From the NCBI GenBank assembly GCA_900551005.1, contig URUL01000026.1, positions 1 to 21,676 of the forward strand: a DNA stretch of 21,676 nucleotides, written 5' to 3'. Each line of letters starts with the position of its first letter. Positions within the stretch are counted from its first letter, which is position 1. Origin of the DNA: an uncultured Ruminococcus sp. (GTDB lineage Bacteria > Bacillota > Clostridia > Oscillospirales > CAG-272). The notes beneath the pieces were generated by a model, which saw nothing but the letters and a program-made list of their open reading frames with translations, was not told the origin of the DNA and made no database searches. This document shows, piece by piece, positions 6,880-13,746 of the stretch. The translations under genes were made by a program, and so were the position numbers.

Positions 6880-7803
6880 ATGCGAGCAGACGGAAAAGTA
6901 GTAAAGAATGTAGACCCGATGTATACACTTGCCACATATTTCATGCGCGAGCGTTATGATGCGCAGAATATGATCAAGGTCACCGTACCTTACGAGCCGA
7001 TACACGATTATGTGATAGAAGCGAGAAAAAACGGGCATAAAATCAGTCATATGTCGGTAGTGCTTGCCGCATTCGTACGCACGGTATCGGAATTTCCCGC
7101 GCTGAACCGTTTTGTTGTGAACAGTAAAATCTATGCGAGAAATGAGCTTTCCGCAGGCATGGTCGTTCTCCGCCCCGGAGATGCAGACCCTTCCATGAGC
7201 AAAATGTACTTTGACCTCTACGATACTATTTTCACGGTCAACGAAAAGGTCACACGCTACATAGAGGATAATAACAAATCATCAAGCAAAAATTCGTCGG
7301 ATGAGCTTTTTGCAAAGCTTCTTCGCTTCCCGCCGCTGGTACGTATGATCATGGCGATATACCGCTTCGGAGACAAGCACGGACTTCTTCCGAAGAGCCT
7401 GATTGATGCAAGTCCTTTCCATAATTCATTTGTTATAACAAATCTTGCAAGCATACGTACAAATTATATTTATCATCATGTCTACGGCTTCGGAACAACA
7501 AGCGTGATTCTCTCTATAGGCACGAATATAGATACGCCTAAAATGAAAGACGGCGAGATCATTCTCGAAAAAGAGATGCCCTTCGGCATCGTTATGGATG
7601 AACGCATAGCAAACGGAAGCTATTATGCAAACGCCTTTGCCAGAATGCAGAGATATCTCAGAAATCCCGAGCTTCTCGAGCTTCCACCCGAGCATGTGAA
7701 CGTCGATTATGAATTTGAAGGACTTTCGGAGCGCTTCAAAAAAGAAACCAAAAAATCCAAAAAGGAAAAGAAAAAAGAATCTGCGGACGTTACCGCAGAA
7801 TAA
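6880..7803 (+). CDS. Stand-alone 2-oxoacid dehydrogenase acyltransferase-fold protein with a degenerate active site
   Basis: 307 aa with the chloramphenicol-acetyltransferase/E2 catalytic-domain fold. The regions KISHMSVVLAAFVRTVSEFP and ALNRFVVNSKIYARNELS resemble the E2 core, and the region FGIVMDERIANGSYYANAF aligns with the E2 active site FDHRVVDGA. There is no lipoyl or peripheral-subunit-binding domain, so it is not part of a normal pyruvate dehydrogenase. In the HxxxDG motif His is replaced by Glu and Asp by Asn, so classical acyl transfer is doubtful. The C-terminus is a Lys-rich tail (about 275-300). It is known only as a conserved single-domain family in Clostridia; substrate unknown. 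An ATG with GAGGTAATTT upstream starts it. It is the first gene after the promoter at 6798 and 20 nt before the next gene. Confidence 0.7.
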   Translation: MRADGKVVKNVDPMYTLATYFMRERYDAQNMIKVTVPYEPIHDYVIEARKNGHKISHMSVVLAAFVRTVSEFPALNRFVVNSKIYARNELSAGMVVLRPGDADPSMSKMYFDLYDTIFTVNEKVTRYIEDNNKSSSKNSSDELFAKLLRFPPLVRMIMAIYRFGDKHGLLPKSLIDASPFHNSFVITNLASIRTNYIYHHVYGFGTTSVILSIGTNIDTPKMKDGEIILEKEMPFGIVMDERIANGSYYANAFARMQRYLRNPELLELPPEHVNVDYEFEGLSERFKKETKKSKKEKKKESADVTAE

Positions 7804-7823
7804 AGAAAACGAGAGGAAAAGGT

Positions 7824-8099
7824 ATGAGAAGCTATACGCGCATGTTGGTTATATTACTTGCGACAGTGCTTCTCTGCCTTTTTGTTTTTTTATGCTTTTC
7901 AGGGACTTTTCATTCATGTGCCGATCCAGGTCACTGCTTGCTTTGCCAAACGTTTTTTGAACTCAGACGCCATGTGGCGGTGCCCGTAATCTCTTCCCTT
8001 TTCGCATTGATCGTTTTAATAGACCGTATGCTGTCTTCCGAGAAAAGCGCGAAGCCTTGCGAATCGCTCGCGAAGCTTTGTGTCAAGCTTTCCGAATAG
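7824..8099 (+). CDS. Small membrane protein with a Cys-rich loop, first gene of the metal-transporter cluster
   Basis: 91 aa; two hydrophobic segments (about residues 8-27 and 51-66) flank a loop with the motif HSCADPGHCLLCQ (Cys-x5-Cys-x2-Cys plus two His). Comparable short membrane proteins with a CxxC-type loop occur beside metal ABC transporters in Clostridia; this is a remembered pattern, not a database match. The spacing of Cys and His suggests metal binding at the outer face or handover to ZnuA. The start is supported by GAGGAAAAGG just upstream; it ends 49 nt before znuA. Function is inferred from neighbourhood only. Confidence 0.65.
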   Translation: MRSYTRMLVILLATVLLCLFVFLCFSGTFHSCADPGHCLLCQTFFELRRHVAVPVISSLFALIVLIDRMLSSEKSAKPCESLAKLCVKLSE

Positions 8100-8148
8100 A
8101 GGGCTTTTATACTTTTACATAAGCGCTATATTACGGAGGTTTATATTG

Positions 8149-9096
8149 ATGAAAATATTTTTGAAAATGGTCTGTGCGACTCTTGCCCTGCTCATGCTGA
8201 CGGCCGGGTTCTTCGCATGTGCCGAGGTCAAGAAAAACGACAAGCTGAAGATCGTCTGTACGGTGCTTCCTCTCTATGACTTCTGCCGTGAGATAGTCGG
8301 GAGCAATGCCGATATTATACTGCTTTCGGGAAGTTCTTCCGACTATCACAGCTATGATCCGACGGCAACCGATATTCTCGAAATATCGTCTTGCGATATT
8401 TTTGTCTATATCGGCGGTACGAGCGAAAGCTGGGTAGATAAGACCATCACCGCTTCGGGAAACGGCAATATGACAAAGGTCCGCACCATGTCGCTCGTGG
8501 AGCTTCTTCCCATAGGCGGCGAGGAGCACGATCATGATGAGCACGAGCATGAGCATGATGAGGATGAAGCGGATGAGCATATCTGGACATCCATCAAAAA
8601 TGCCATTTTGATTGCCGAAGGTATATGCGATGCCGTATGCACGGCTGATGAGGAAAACAGAAGCACATACGAAGAAAATTGTCGCAAATACGGGGACAAG
8701 CTCTCCTCGCTTGATAAAGAATACAGAAAATGCGTAGAGGAAAGTCCCATAAAAGAACTCGTTTTTGCGGACAGATTTCCTTTCGCCTATCTTGCAAACG
8801 ATTACGGCATAGAATGTCACGCTGCCTTCACGGGCTGCTCATCCGAATCGGAAGCGAGCTTTGAAGTTATGGCATCGCTTATAAATGAAGTAAAAGAAAA
8901 GAGTCTCCCTGCCGTTATTATGATAGAAGGCAGCAAAGGCGATATCGCCGATACGGTCTGCAAGGCAACAGGTGCGAAAAAACTGACGATGGATTCATGT
9001 CAGTCTGCTGCCAATGACACTATTGAAAAGACGGATATCTATTACAATGCAATGCGAAATAATCTTGAGATATTGAGGGAGGCTCTCGGAAATTGA
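8149..9096 (+). CDS. znuA: Zinc/manganese-type ABC transporter substrate-binding lipoprotein
   Basis: Cluster A-1 metal-binding protein (ZnuA/AdcA/TroA family), 315 aa, exported by an N-terminal signal and probably lipidated at Cys24, though FFAC is a poor lipobox. It has the core IVCTVLPLYDFCREIVG, a first ligand His in SSDYHSYDPTATD, a His/Asp/Glu-rich loop around residues 125-143 (HDHDEHEHEHDEDEADEH) diagnostic of zinc binders, and DEHIWTS with the second ligand. The usual third His is replaced: FADRFPFAYLANDYGI has Asp/Arg, and the usual Asp is in an IEGSKGD context, a variant seen in Bacillota. The start is ATG 8149 with CGGAGG 9 nt upstream; the frame extends upstream without a ribosome site. 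Its last codons overlap znuC by 4 nt. Confidence 0.9.
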   Translation: MKIFLKMVCATLALLMLTAGFFACAEVKKNDKLKIVCTVLPLYDFCREIVGSNADIILLSGSSSDYHSYDPTATDILEISSCDIFVYIGGTSESWVDKTITASGNGNMTKVRTMSLVELLPIGGEEHDHDEHEHEHDEDEADEHIWTSIKNAILIAEGICDAVCTADEENRSTYEENCRKYGDKLSSLDKEYRKCVEESPIKELVFADRFPFAYLANDYGIECHAAFTGCSSESEASFEVMASLINEVKEKSLPAVIMIEGSKGDIADTVCKATGAKKLTMDSCQSAANDTIEKTDIYYNAMRNNLEILREALGN

Positions 9097-9779
9097 AACT
9101 GATAGAAGTAAAAAATGTACGTCTCGCTTATGATGGTGTGACAATACTGGACAATATCAACTTCTATGTAAATCAGGGAGATTATTTTTGCATAGTCGGT
9201 GAAAACGGCTCAGGCAAAAGCACCCTCATGCGAGCCATTCTCTCACTCAAACCCATCTCCGGCGGAGAGATCGTCATGAACGGCATAACCAGCCGTGAGA
9301 TAGGCTATCTTCCGCAACGCATCAATACGCGCAGAGATTTTCCCGCCTCTATTTATGAAGTCGTCATATCAGGCTGTGGCGGAAGTACGCTTTTTTACAA
9401 AGAAGAGCATAAGAAAAAAGCGGCGGAAGCCATCGCCCGCGTAGGTCTTACGGGCATGGAAAAGCGTTGCTTCTCTGAGCTTTCGGGAGGACAGGCACAA
9501 CGTGTTCTTCTTGCCCGTGCACTTTGCGCCGCAAAGTCTATGATCCTTCTTGATGAGCCTGTGGCGGGACTTGACCCGGAGGCGACTTCCGATATGTATG
9601 ACTGCGTGGAATCGCTCAATCGCGACGGAATGACTGTCATCATGATATCACATGATATTACATCGGTTTTGAAATATGCCACGAGAATACTCCATGTCGG
9701 AAACAATACTTCGTTTTTATGTGACAGAGACGCATATATCAAGCATATTGAGGCGATCGAAAAGGAGGGCGGCAAATGA
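9093..9779 (+). CDS. znuC: Metal ABC transporter ATP-binding protein
   Basis: ABC ATPase of 228 aa energising zinc/manganese uptake at the cytoplasmic face. Visible: Walker A GENGSGKST (about 38-46), Q-loop LPQR, signature LSGGQAQRVLLARAL, Walker B ILLDEP, H-loop ISHD. It starts with TTG at 9093, four bases overlapping the znuA stop (TTGA), with GGGAGG 10 nt upstream; no ATG competes. It overlaps znuB by 4 nt (ATGA), so the three genes are translationally coupled. Confidence 0.95.
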   Translation: MKLIEVKNVRLAYDGVTILDNINFYVNQGDYFCIVGENGSGKSTLMRAILSLKPISGGEIVMNGITSREIGYLPQRINTRRDFPASIYEVVISGCGGSTLFYKEEHKKKAAEAIARVGLTGMEKRCFSELSGGQAQRVLLARALCAAKSMILLDEPVAGLDPEATSDMYDCVESLNRDGMTVIMISHDITSVLKYATRILHVGNNTSFLCDRDAYIKHIEAIEKEGGK

Positions 9780-10612
9780 ATATATTTGAAAAGCTGTCTT
9801 CCTATCTTTCATTCTCATTTGTCCGCTATGCCATCATCGCCGGAATAATGATCTCCCTTTGTTCGGCGCTTATCGGCGTCAGCCTTGTGCTGAAGCGTTA
9901 TTCCATGATAGGCGACGGATTGTCACACGTGGCTTTCGGTGCAATGGCAATGGCTTCGGCACTCAGTCTTGCGCCGATGGTCGTCGCCATTCCGGTTACG
10001 GTGGTCGTGGCTGTCTTTCTTCTGCGGACGGGCGGAAAGTTCAAGGGGGATACATCGATCGCGCTTATCTCCGTCTCATCGCTTGCCGTCGGATATCTTA
10101 TACTGAATATTTTCCCCACCTCATCCAATACGGCTTCCGATGTCTGTACGACGCTTTTCGGCTCGACGTCCATCCTTACGCTCACGTGCGGTGAGGTCTG
10201 GCTCTGTGCGATACTTTCGTTATGCGTTGCAGTGCTGTTTTTGATATTTTACAATAAAATATTCTCCGTCACCTTTGATGAGGAATTCTCACGCGCCTCA
10301 GGAACGCCTACCGCGCTGTACAATACGGTATTCGCCATCATCGTAGCGGTTGTCATCGTTCTTTCCATGAGTCTTGTCGGCGCTCTCCTCGTTTCTGCTC
10401 TGATCATCTTCCCTGCCGTTTCCGCCATGCAGATCTTCAAGAGCTTCAAGCAGGTTACGATATGCTCGGTAATCGTGTCGGTACTGTGTGCTCTCGTCGG
10501 ACTTTTCGTCGCCATTCTGTACGGTACCCCCGTAGGCTCAACAATTGTGGTGGCAAATCTTTTGATACTTGCCGTATTTACCGTAATAGGCAAGATAAGG
10601 AGACATTCATGA
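9776..10612 (+). CDS. znuB: Metal ABC transporter permease
   Basis: ABC-3 family permease (278 aa, about eight membrane segments). Family motifs: RYAIIAGIMISLCSALIGVS, LVLKRYSMIGDGLSHVAFGA and MSLVGALLVSALIIFPA. It forms the membrane channel for ZnuA-delivered metal with ZnuC. The start overlaps the znuC stop, and the stop overlaps the next lipoprotein start (ATGA at 10609-10612). Confidence 0.94.
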   Translation: MNIFEKLSSYLSFSFVRYAIIAGIMISLCSALIGVSLVLKRYSMIGDGLSHVAFGAMAMASALSLAPMVVAIPVTVVVAVFLLRTGGKFKGDTSIALISVSSLAVGYLILNIFPTSSNTASDVCTTLFGSTSILTLTCGEVWLCAILSLCVAVLFLIFYNKIFSVTFDEEFSRASGTPTALYNTVFAIIVAVVIVLSMSLVGALLVSALIIFPAVSAMQIFKSFKQVTICSVIVSVLCALVGLFVAILYGTPVGSTIVVANLLILAVFTVIGKIRRHS

Positions 10613-11031
10613 AAAATATTGTTTTAAAAAGGCGTATTTCCATGCTCATCATCCTGCTCATACTGATGCTTTCCGTATCGTCTTGCGCAGGTAAAGGCGA
10701 TACCGACTTGGATTTAACAAAGATGAGCGATACTCTGCGATATTCCACCGTTGTGGATATGAACCAGAATCCGAAGAATTATCTCGGAAAATCGGTTCTT
10801 ATCTCCGGTACGTACTACAAGAGCTATTTTGACGAAACACAAAATTACTATCACTTTGTAACCGGCTTGGACGATACGGGCTGTTGCTCATGGGGATATG
10901 AATTTATTCTGGACGAAAGTCAATTTTCCTATCCCGCCGAGGATGCTCAGATCACCTTACATGGAACGATCCGTTCATATACCGAGCTTGATATCGTATA
11001 TTATTATATCGATGTGGACAGAATGGAATAA
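10609..11031 (+). CDS. Small lipoprotein of the metal-transporter operon, unknown function
   Basis: 140 aa. Signal peptide with a good lipobox ending VSSC (Cys26), so it is anchored on the outer face. The rest is a compact beta-rich domain (YLGKSVLISGTYYKSYFDE ... AQITLHGTIRSYTELDIVYY) resembling OB-fold-like lipoproteins, including a vicinal Cys pair in DDTGCCSWGYEF that could bind metal. I know no named family. The start ATG 10609 is fixed by AAGGAG 6 nt upstream and by the 4-nt overlap with znuB; reading further upstream would run within znuB. Being coupled to the transporter suggests a metal-uptake accessory. It ends at the palindromic terminator. Confidence 0.8.
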   Translation: MKNIVLKRRISMLIILLILMLSVSSCAGKGDTDLDLTKMSDTLRYSTVVDMNQNPKNYLGKSVLISGTYYKSYFDETQNYYHFVTGLDDTGCCSWGYEFILDESQFSYPAEDAQITLHGTIRSYTELDIVYYYIDVDRME

Positions 11032-11066
11032 AAAAATAAAAACCGCCGCGGCGGTTTTTATTTTTT
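11031..11066. terminator. Bidirectional intrinsic terminator, 36-bp perfect palindrome
   Basis: A six-base CCGCCG/CGGCGG core (11043-11054) is flanked by A-rich and T-rich arms that are exactly complementary out to 11031 and 11066. Both strands carry a GC stem followed by a U-tract, so it can end the znu operon (plus) and the convergent HD-domain gene (minus). Confidence 0.9.
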
Positions 11067-11073
11067 ATTCAGA

Positions 11074-11664
11074 TTATTCCTTGATATGTCCCTTTTGCAC
11101 TTCGTCCAGAATGATCTTCTCGATATAAGGGTATACGGCGGGAAGTCCCTCCAAAACAGGTGCCATGCGCTTATATACGGCTTCCTTTGTGACACCGTTC
11201 AGCGCCCACGTATAGCCCTCATTGAGCGCATTGGAAATCAAAGGCTGTATTCTGTCCAGTGCGGCGGCATACTTGGCATCATTCGTTTCTTCGGCATCAA
11301 ATTCTTCCCAGAGCAAACGCAAAGGTGCCGACTCGGGGCACATGGAAAAGAGCTTATCTGCCGCTTGTCTTTCTCTGTCTGCCTTATCCGTATTTCCGAC
11401 AGTGTCGTAAGCAAAGGTATCGCCTGCGTATATCTCGACCAAGTCATGAACAAGTGTCATCTTGAGTACCTTTTCCATATTGAGGGGAAAAGGCGCGTAC
11501 TTTTCGAAAAGAATAGCCATCATCGCGAGATGCCATGAATGCTCCGCATCATTTTCTCTGCGTGAGCCGTCATATATCAGCGAGCGGCGAAACACCGTTT
11601 TCATTTTATCTATCTCTTTTACAAAGTCAAAGACACGTATTATGTTATCCATATTTTCCAGCAT
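11074..11664 (-). CDS. HD-domain hydrolase, YfbR/HDDC2-like 5'-deoxynucleotidase
   Basis: 196 aa, all-helical HD phosphohydrolase. Metal ligands are visible: His in AEHSWHLAMMA, the HD pair in LVHDLVEIYAGD, and a later Asp in ALDRIQPL. Close families (YfbR, HDDC2) dephosphorylate deoxynucleoside monophosphates; the substrate is inferred. ATG 11664 is chosen because AGGAG lies 9 nt upstream; ATG 11673 directly abuts this site. It converges with the znu operon. The segment 11674-11850 before it contains no recognised gene or clear promoter. Confidence 0.82.
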   Translation of the reverse strand: MLENMDNIIRVFDFVKEIDKMKTVFRRSLIYDGSRRENDAEHSWHLAMMAILFEKYAPFPLNMEKVLKMTLVHDLVEIYAGDTFAYDTVGNTDKADRERQAADKLFSMCPESAPLRLLWEEFDAEETNDAKYAAALDRIQPLISNALNEGYTWALNGVTKEAVYKRMAPVLEGLPAVYPYIEKIILDEVQKGHIKE

Positions 11665-11850
11665 GATAACCATCTCCTATCTATAGAAATACCCGACAAA
11701 ACAGAAAGAAATCACCATTAGGGCGCACTCTGTAAGGAAATTAAAGCGGTTAATTTTTCTGCCTCTTACTGAAACACAGGCGTACCGCTATTTGCAAATC
11801 GCAATCCAATTATGTCCAAAGCAATATGAACATAATCGATATAAGGAGGA

Positions 11851-12012
11851 ATGTCCATAAAAGTATCAATTTATGTTGAACAGTTCAAATCCGCAGATCC
11901 CAATTTACCAAACTCGCTGTATCAAAAATACTGCGAAAAGTCGAGGGAGAGGCTACTTCCTTACATAGCCTTTCCCTCGGATTCCATTCCTGTGCGCGGG
12001 CAATATTTATAT
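11851..12012 (+). pseudogene. Possible 5' remnant of a gene truncated by the uxuB-like gene end
   Basis: An ATG preceded directly by AAGGAGGA opens a frame with protein-like sequence (SIKVSIYVEQFKSADPNLPN, then YQKYCEKSRERLLPYIAF) for about 54 codons up to the convergent SDR stop at 12013. The frame then runs to 12591 only as antisense of that gene, so the later part is not credible. The ribosome site is unusually close to the ATG. I do not recognise the family. It could be a gene start cut off by a rearrangement, or a chance frame. Confidence 0.25.
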
Positions 12013-12870
12013 TTAAACTCCGGAATAAGCGGAGAAACCGCCGTCTACCGGGACAACAATACCGTTTACAAAGCCCGAAGCACCTTCATCACAAAGCCAG
12101 AGAAGCGTACCGATAAGGTCGCTCGGCTCTCCGAACTTTTCCATCGGCGTATTGCGGAGGATCTTGCGGCTTCTCTCCGTATAGCTTCCGTCGGGATTTG
12201 TGAGAAGAGTCCTGTTCTGCTCTGTGAGGAAGAAGCCTGGCGCCATTGCATTTACACGTATGCCGACCTTGGAGAAGTGAACTGCCAGCCACTGTGTGAA
12301 GTTAGAAACAGCCGCCTTGGCACCGGAATAAGCGGGAATCTTCGTCAGCGGCGTAAAAGCATTCATGCTGGAGATGTTCACTATGCAGCAACCCTTTTTT
12401 TCCGCCATGTCGCGTGCAAATGTCTGCGTGGGCATGAGTGTTCCGAGGAAGTTGAGATTGAAAACAAACTCCACTCCTTTGGGATCGAGGTCAAAGAAGG
12501 TAACGGCATCGCCCGCATCCTTGAGGTCCTCGGGGAAAAGATATTCCTTTGTGGTCGTTCCCTTCGGATTGTTTCCGCCGGCACCGTTTAAAAGTATATC
12601 GCATGTGCCGAGCTTTTCATTTATGGTTTTTCTTGCTTCTTCAAGACTGTCCTTGTCCAGAACATTTGCCGCTACGGCGATTGCAGTGCCGCCGTCGGCG
12701 ATTATCATATCGGCAACCTTCTGTGCCGCTTCAAGACGCAGATCGCAAACGGCAACCTTTGCACCGCATGCTGCGAGAGCACGGGCAAATTCCGAGCAAA
12801 GCACACCGCCGCCGCCCGTCACAACGGCAACCTTGTCTTTCAGTTCAATTCTGAAGGGTAATTTCATCAT
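12013..12870 (-). CDS. uxuB: SDR-family D-mannonate/fructuronate oxidoreductase (UxuB-like, Bacillus YjmF type)
   Basis: 285-aa short-chain dehydrogenase. Cofactor motif VTGGGGVLCSEFARAL, NNAG-like INGAGG equivalent LLNGAGGNNPKGTT, catalytic Ser in NISSMNAF and YxxxK in AYSGAKAAV, and the C-terminus VVPVDGGFSAYSGV, all typical of the SDR-type mannonate oxidoreductase that interconverts D-fructuronate and D-mannonate in hexuronate breakdown. The start is ATG 12870 with AAAGGAG 8-9 nt upstream; a further upstream ATG (12891) has no such site. It has its own promoter (12913-12941). No uxuA or uxaC is adjacent, so the pathway partners lie elsewhere or the substrate differs. Confidence 0.88.
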   Translation of the reverse strand: MMKLPFRIELKDKVAVVTGGGGVLCSEFARALAACGAKVAVCDLRLEAAQKVADMIIADGGTAIAVAANVLDKDSLEEARKTINEKLGTCDILLNGAGGNNPKGTTTKEYLFPEDLKDAGDAVTFFDLDPKGVEFVFNLNFLGTLMPTQTFARDMAEKKGCCIVNISSMNAFTPLTKIPAYSGAKAAVSNFTQWLAVHFSKVGIRVNAMAPGFFLTEQNRTLLTNPDGSYTERSRKILRNTPMEKFGEPSDLIGTLLWLCDEGASGFVNGIVVPVDGGFSAYSGV

Positions 12871-12912
12871 GATATTATCTCCTTTCGGCAAAAGCCGATT
12901 ATTTATGATATT

Positions 12913-12941
12913 ATTTTACACCTGCTTTTCACAAATGTCAA
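12913..12941 (-). promoter_or_regulatory. Sigma-A promoter of the uxuB-like gene
   Basis: Minus strand TTGACA (12936-12941), 17-bp spacer, TAAAAT (12913-12918). It is about 43 nt ahead of the start codon. The -35 box is consensus. Confidence 0.8.
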
Positions 12942-12963
12942 GGCAGAAGCCGTACTTCGCACA

Positions 12964-13611
12964 TCAGAGGGTATCTATAAGCTTTCCGAAATCATCGGCG
13001 CTGTTTACTATATACTGAGCTCCTGTTTCTGCCAGAATCTCGGCAGAGCGATATCCCCAGCTTGCACCGACCGTAATAAAGCCTGCGTTTCTGCCGGTTT
13101 TCATATCGACATCGGAATCGCCTATATAAGCTATTTCGCAAGGCTCGCAGCCGAGGATCTTTGCGAGCGCGAAAGCACTCGTCGGATCAGGCTTCTCAGG
13201 GAATTTCTCCCTCTTGCCCCAAGGATCGTCTATCAGACCCGAAAAGAACTTATCGCATATGATTTTTACATTGCAGTCGTCTTTATTGGAAAGCACGGCT
13301 GTTTTCTTTCCGTCCCTTCTGAGCTTTTTGAGAAGCTCTATAATGCCGTCATAAGGGTGCGTTTTGTCTACCATGTGGTTTTTATAGTGTTCAAGGTATA
13401 GCCCTACCGCTTTTTCTTTATCTTCCGTGGAAAGTTGAGGCATGCAGAGCTTAACGAACTCAGGCGTTGAAAGATTTACGGCATAAAGCACTTCGGCTTC
13501 CGTAATCGGAGGCAAACCGAAGTCTGCGCGCACCTCCGAGAGTGTGATGATCAGATCCGGCATGGTATTGGTAAGCGTTCCGTCGAGGTCAAAAACTACA
13601 GCTTTTATCAT
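12964..13611 (-). CDS. HAD-family phosphatase, phosphoglycolate phosphatase-like
   Basis: 215-aa HAD hydrolase (subclass I cap). Motif I FDLDGTLTNT with nucleophile and acid/base Asp, motif II AVLSNKDD, Lys in EKPDPTSAF, motif III GDSDVDM. The closest known activities are phosphoglycolate phosphatase and pyrophosphatase PpaX; substrate not assignable. The start ATG 13611 gives the family N-terminus MIKAVVFDLDGTL; GGGAG is rather far (about 14 nt). The in-frame ATG at 13641 would leave almost no leader from the promoter at 13657-13685, so 13611 is preferred. Confidence 0.87.
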   Translation of the reverse strand: MIKAVVFDLDGTLTNTMPDLIITLSEVRADFGLPPITEAEVLYAVNLSTPEFVKLCMPQLSTEDKEKAVGLYLEHYKNHMVDKTHPYDGIIELLKKLRRDGKKTAVLSNKDDCNVKIICDKFFSGLIDDPWGKREKFPEKPDPTSAFALAKILGCEPCEIAYIGDSDVDMKTGRNAGFITVGASWGYRSAEILAETGAQYIVNSADDFGKLIDTL

Positions 13612-13656
13612 TTTTATTATTTTTTCTCCCGTACAAATCAAAATTTCCGATTTTTT

Positions 13657-13685
13657 ATTCTACCAGAAAATCTCCTATTTGTCTA
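13657..13685 (-). promoter_or_regulatory. Promoter of the HAD phosphatase gene
   Basis: Minus strand TAGACA (13680-13685) and TAGAAT (13657-13662), 17 bp apart, with TGG before the -10. Expected start near 13650, 40 nt before the ATG. Confidence 0.65.
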
Positions 13686-13746
13686 TAGCTAAATTAAATT
13701 TTTTCGATGAATTTTTTGCGATGAAAATAGCAATAAACAAAATCGC

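Noticed and set aside
6805..8148. Zur or MntR operator for the metal transporter
   Set aside because: No convincing inverted repeat was found near the promoter at 6798-6826 or before znuA.
12013..12591. Plus-strand frame continuing through the uxuB-like gene
   Set aside because: It is antisense to a well-conserved SDR with all catalytic motifs; only the 54 codons before 12013 could be meaningful.
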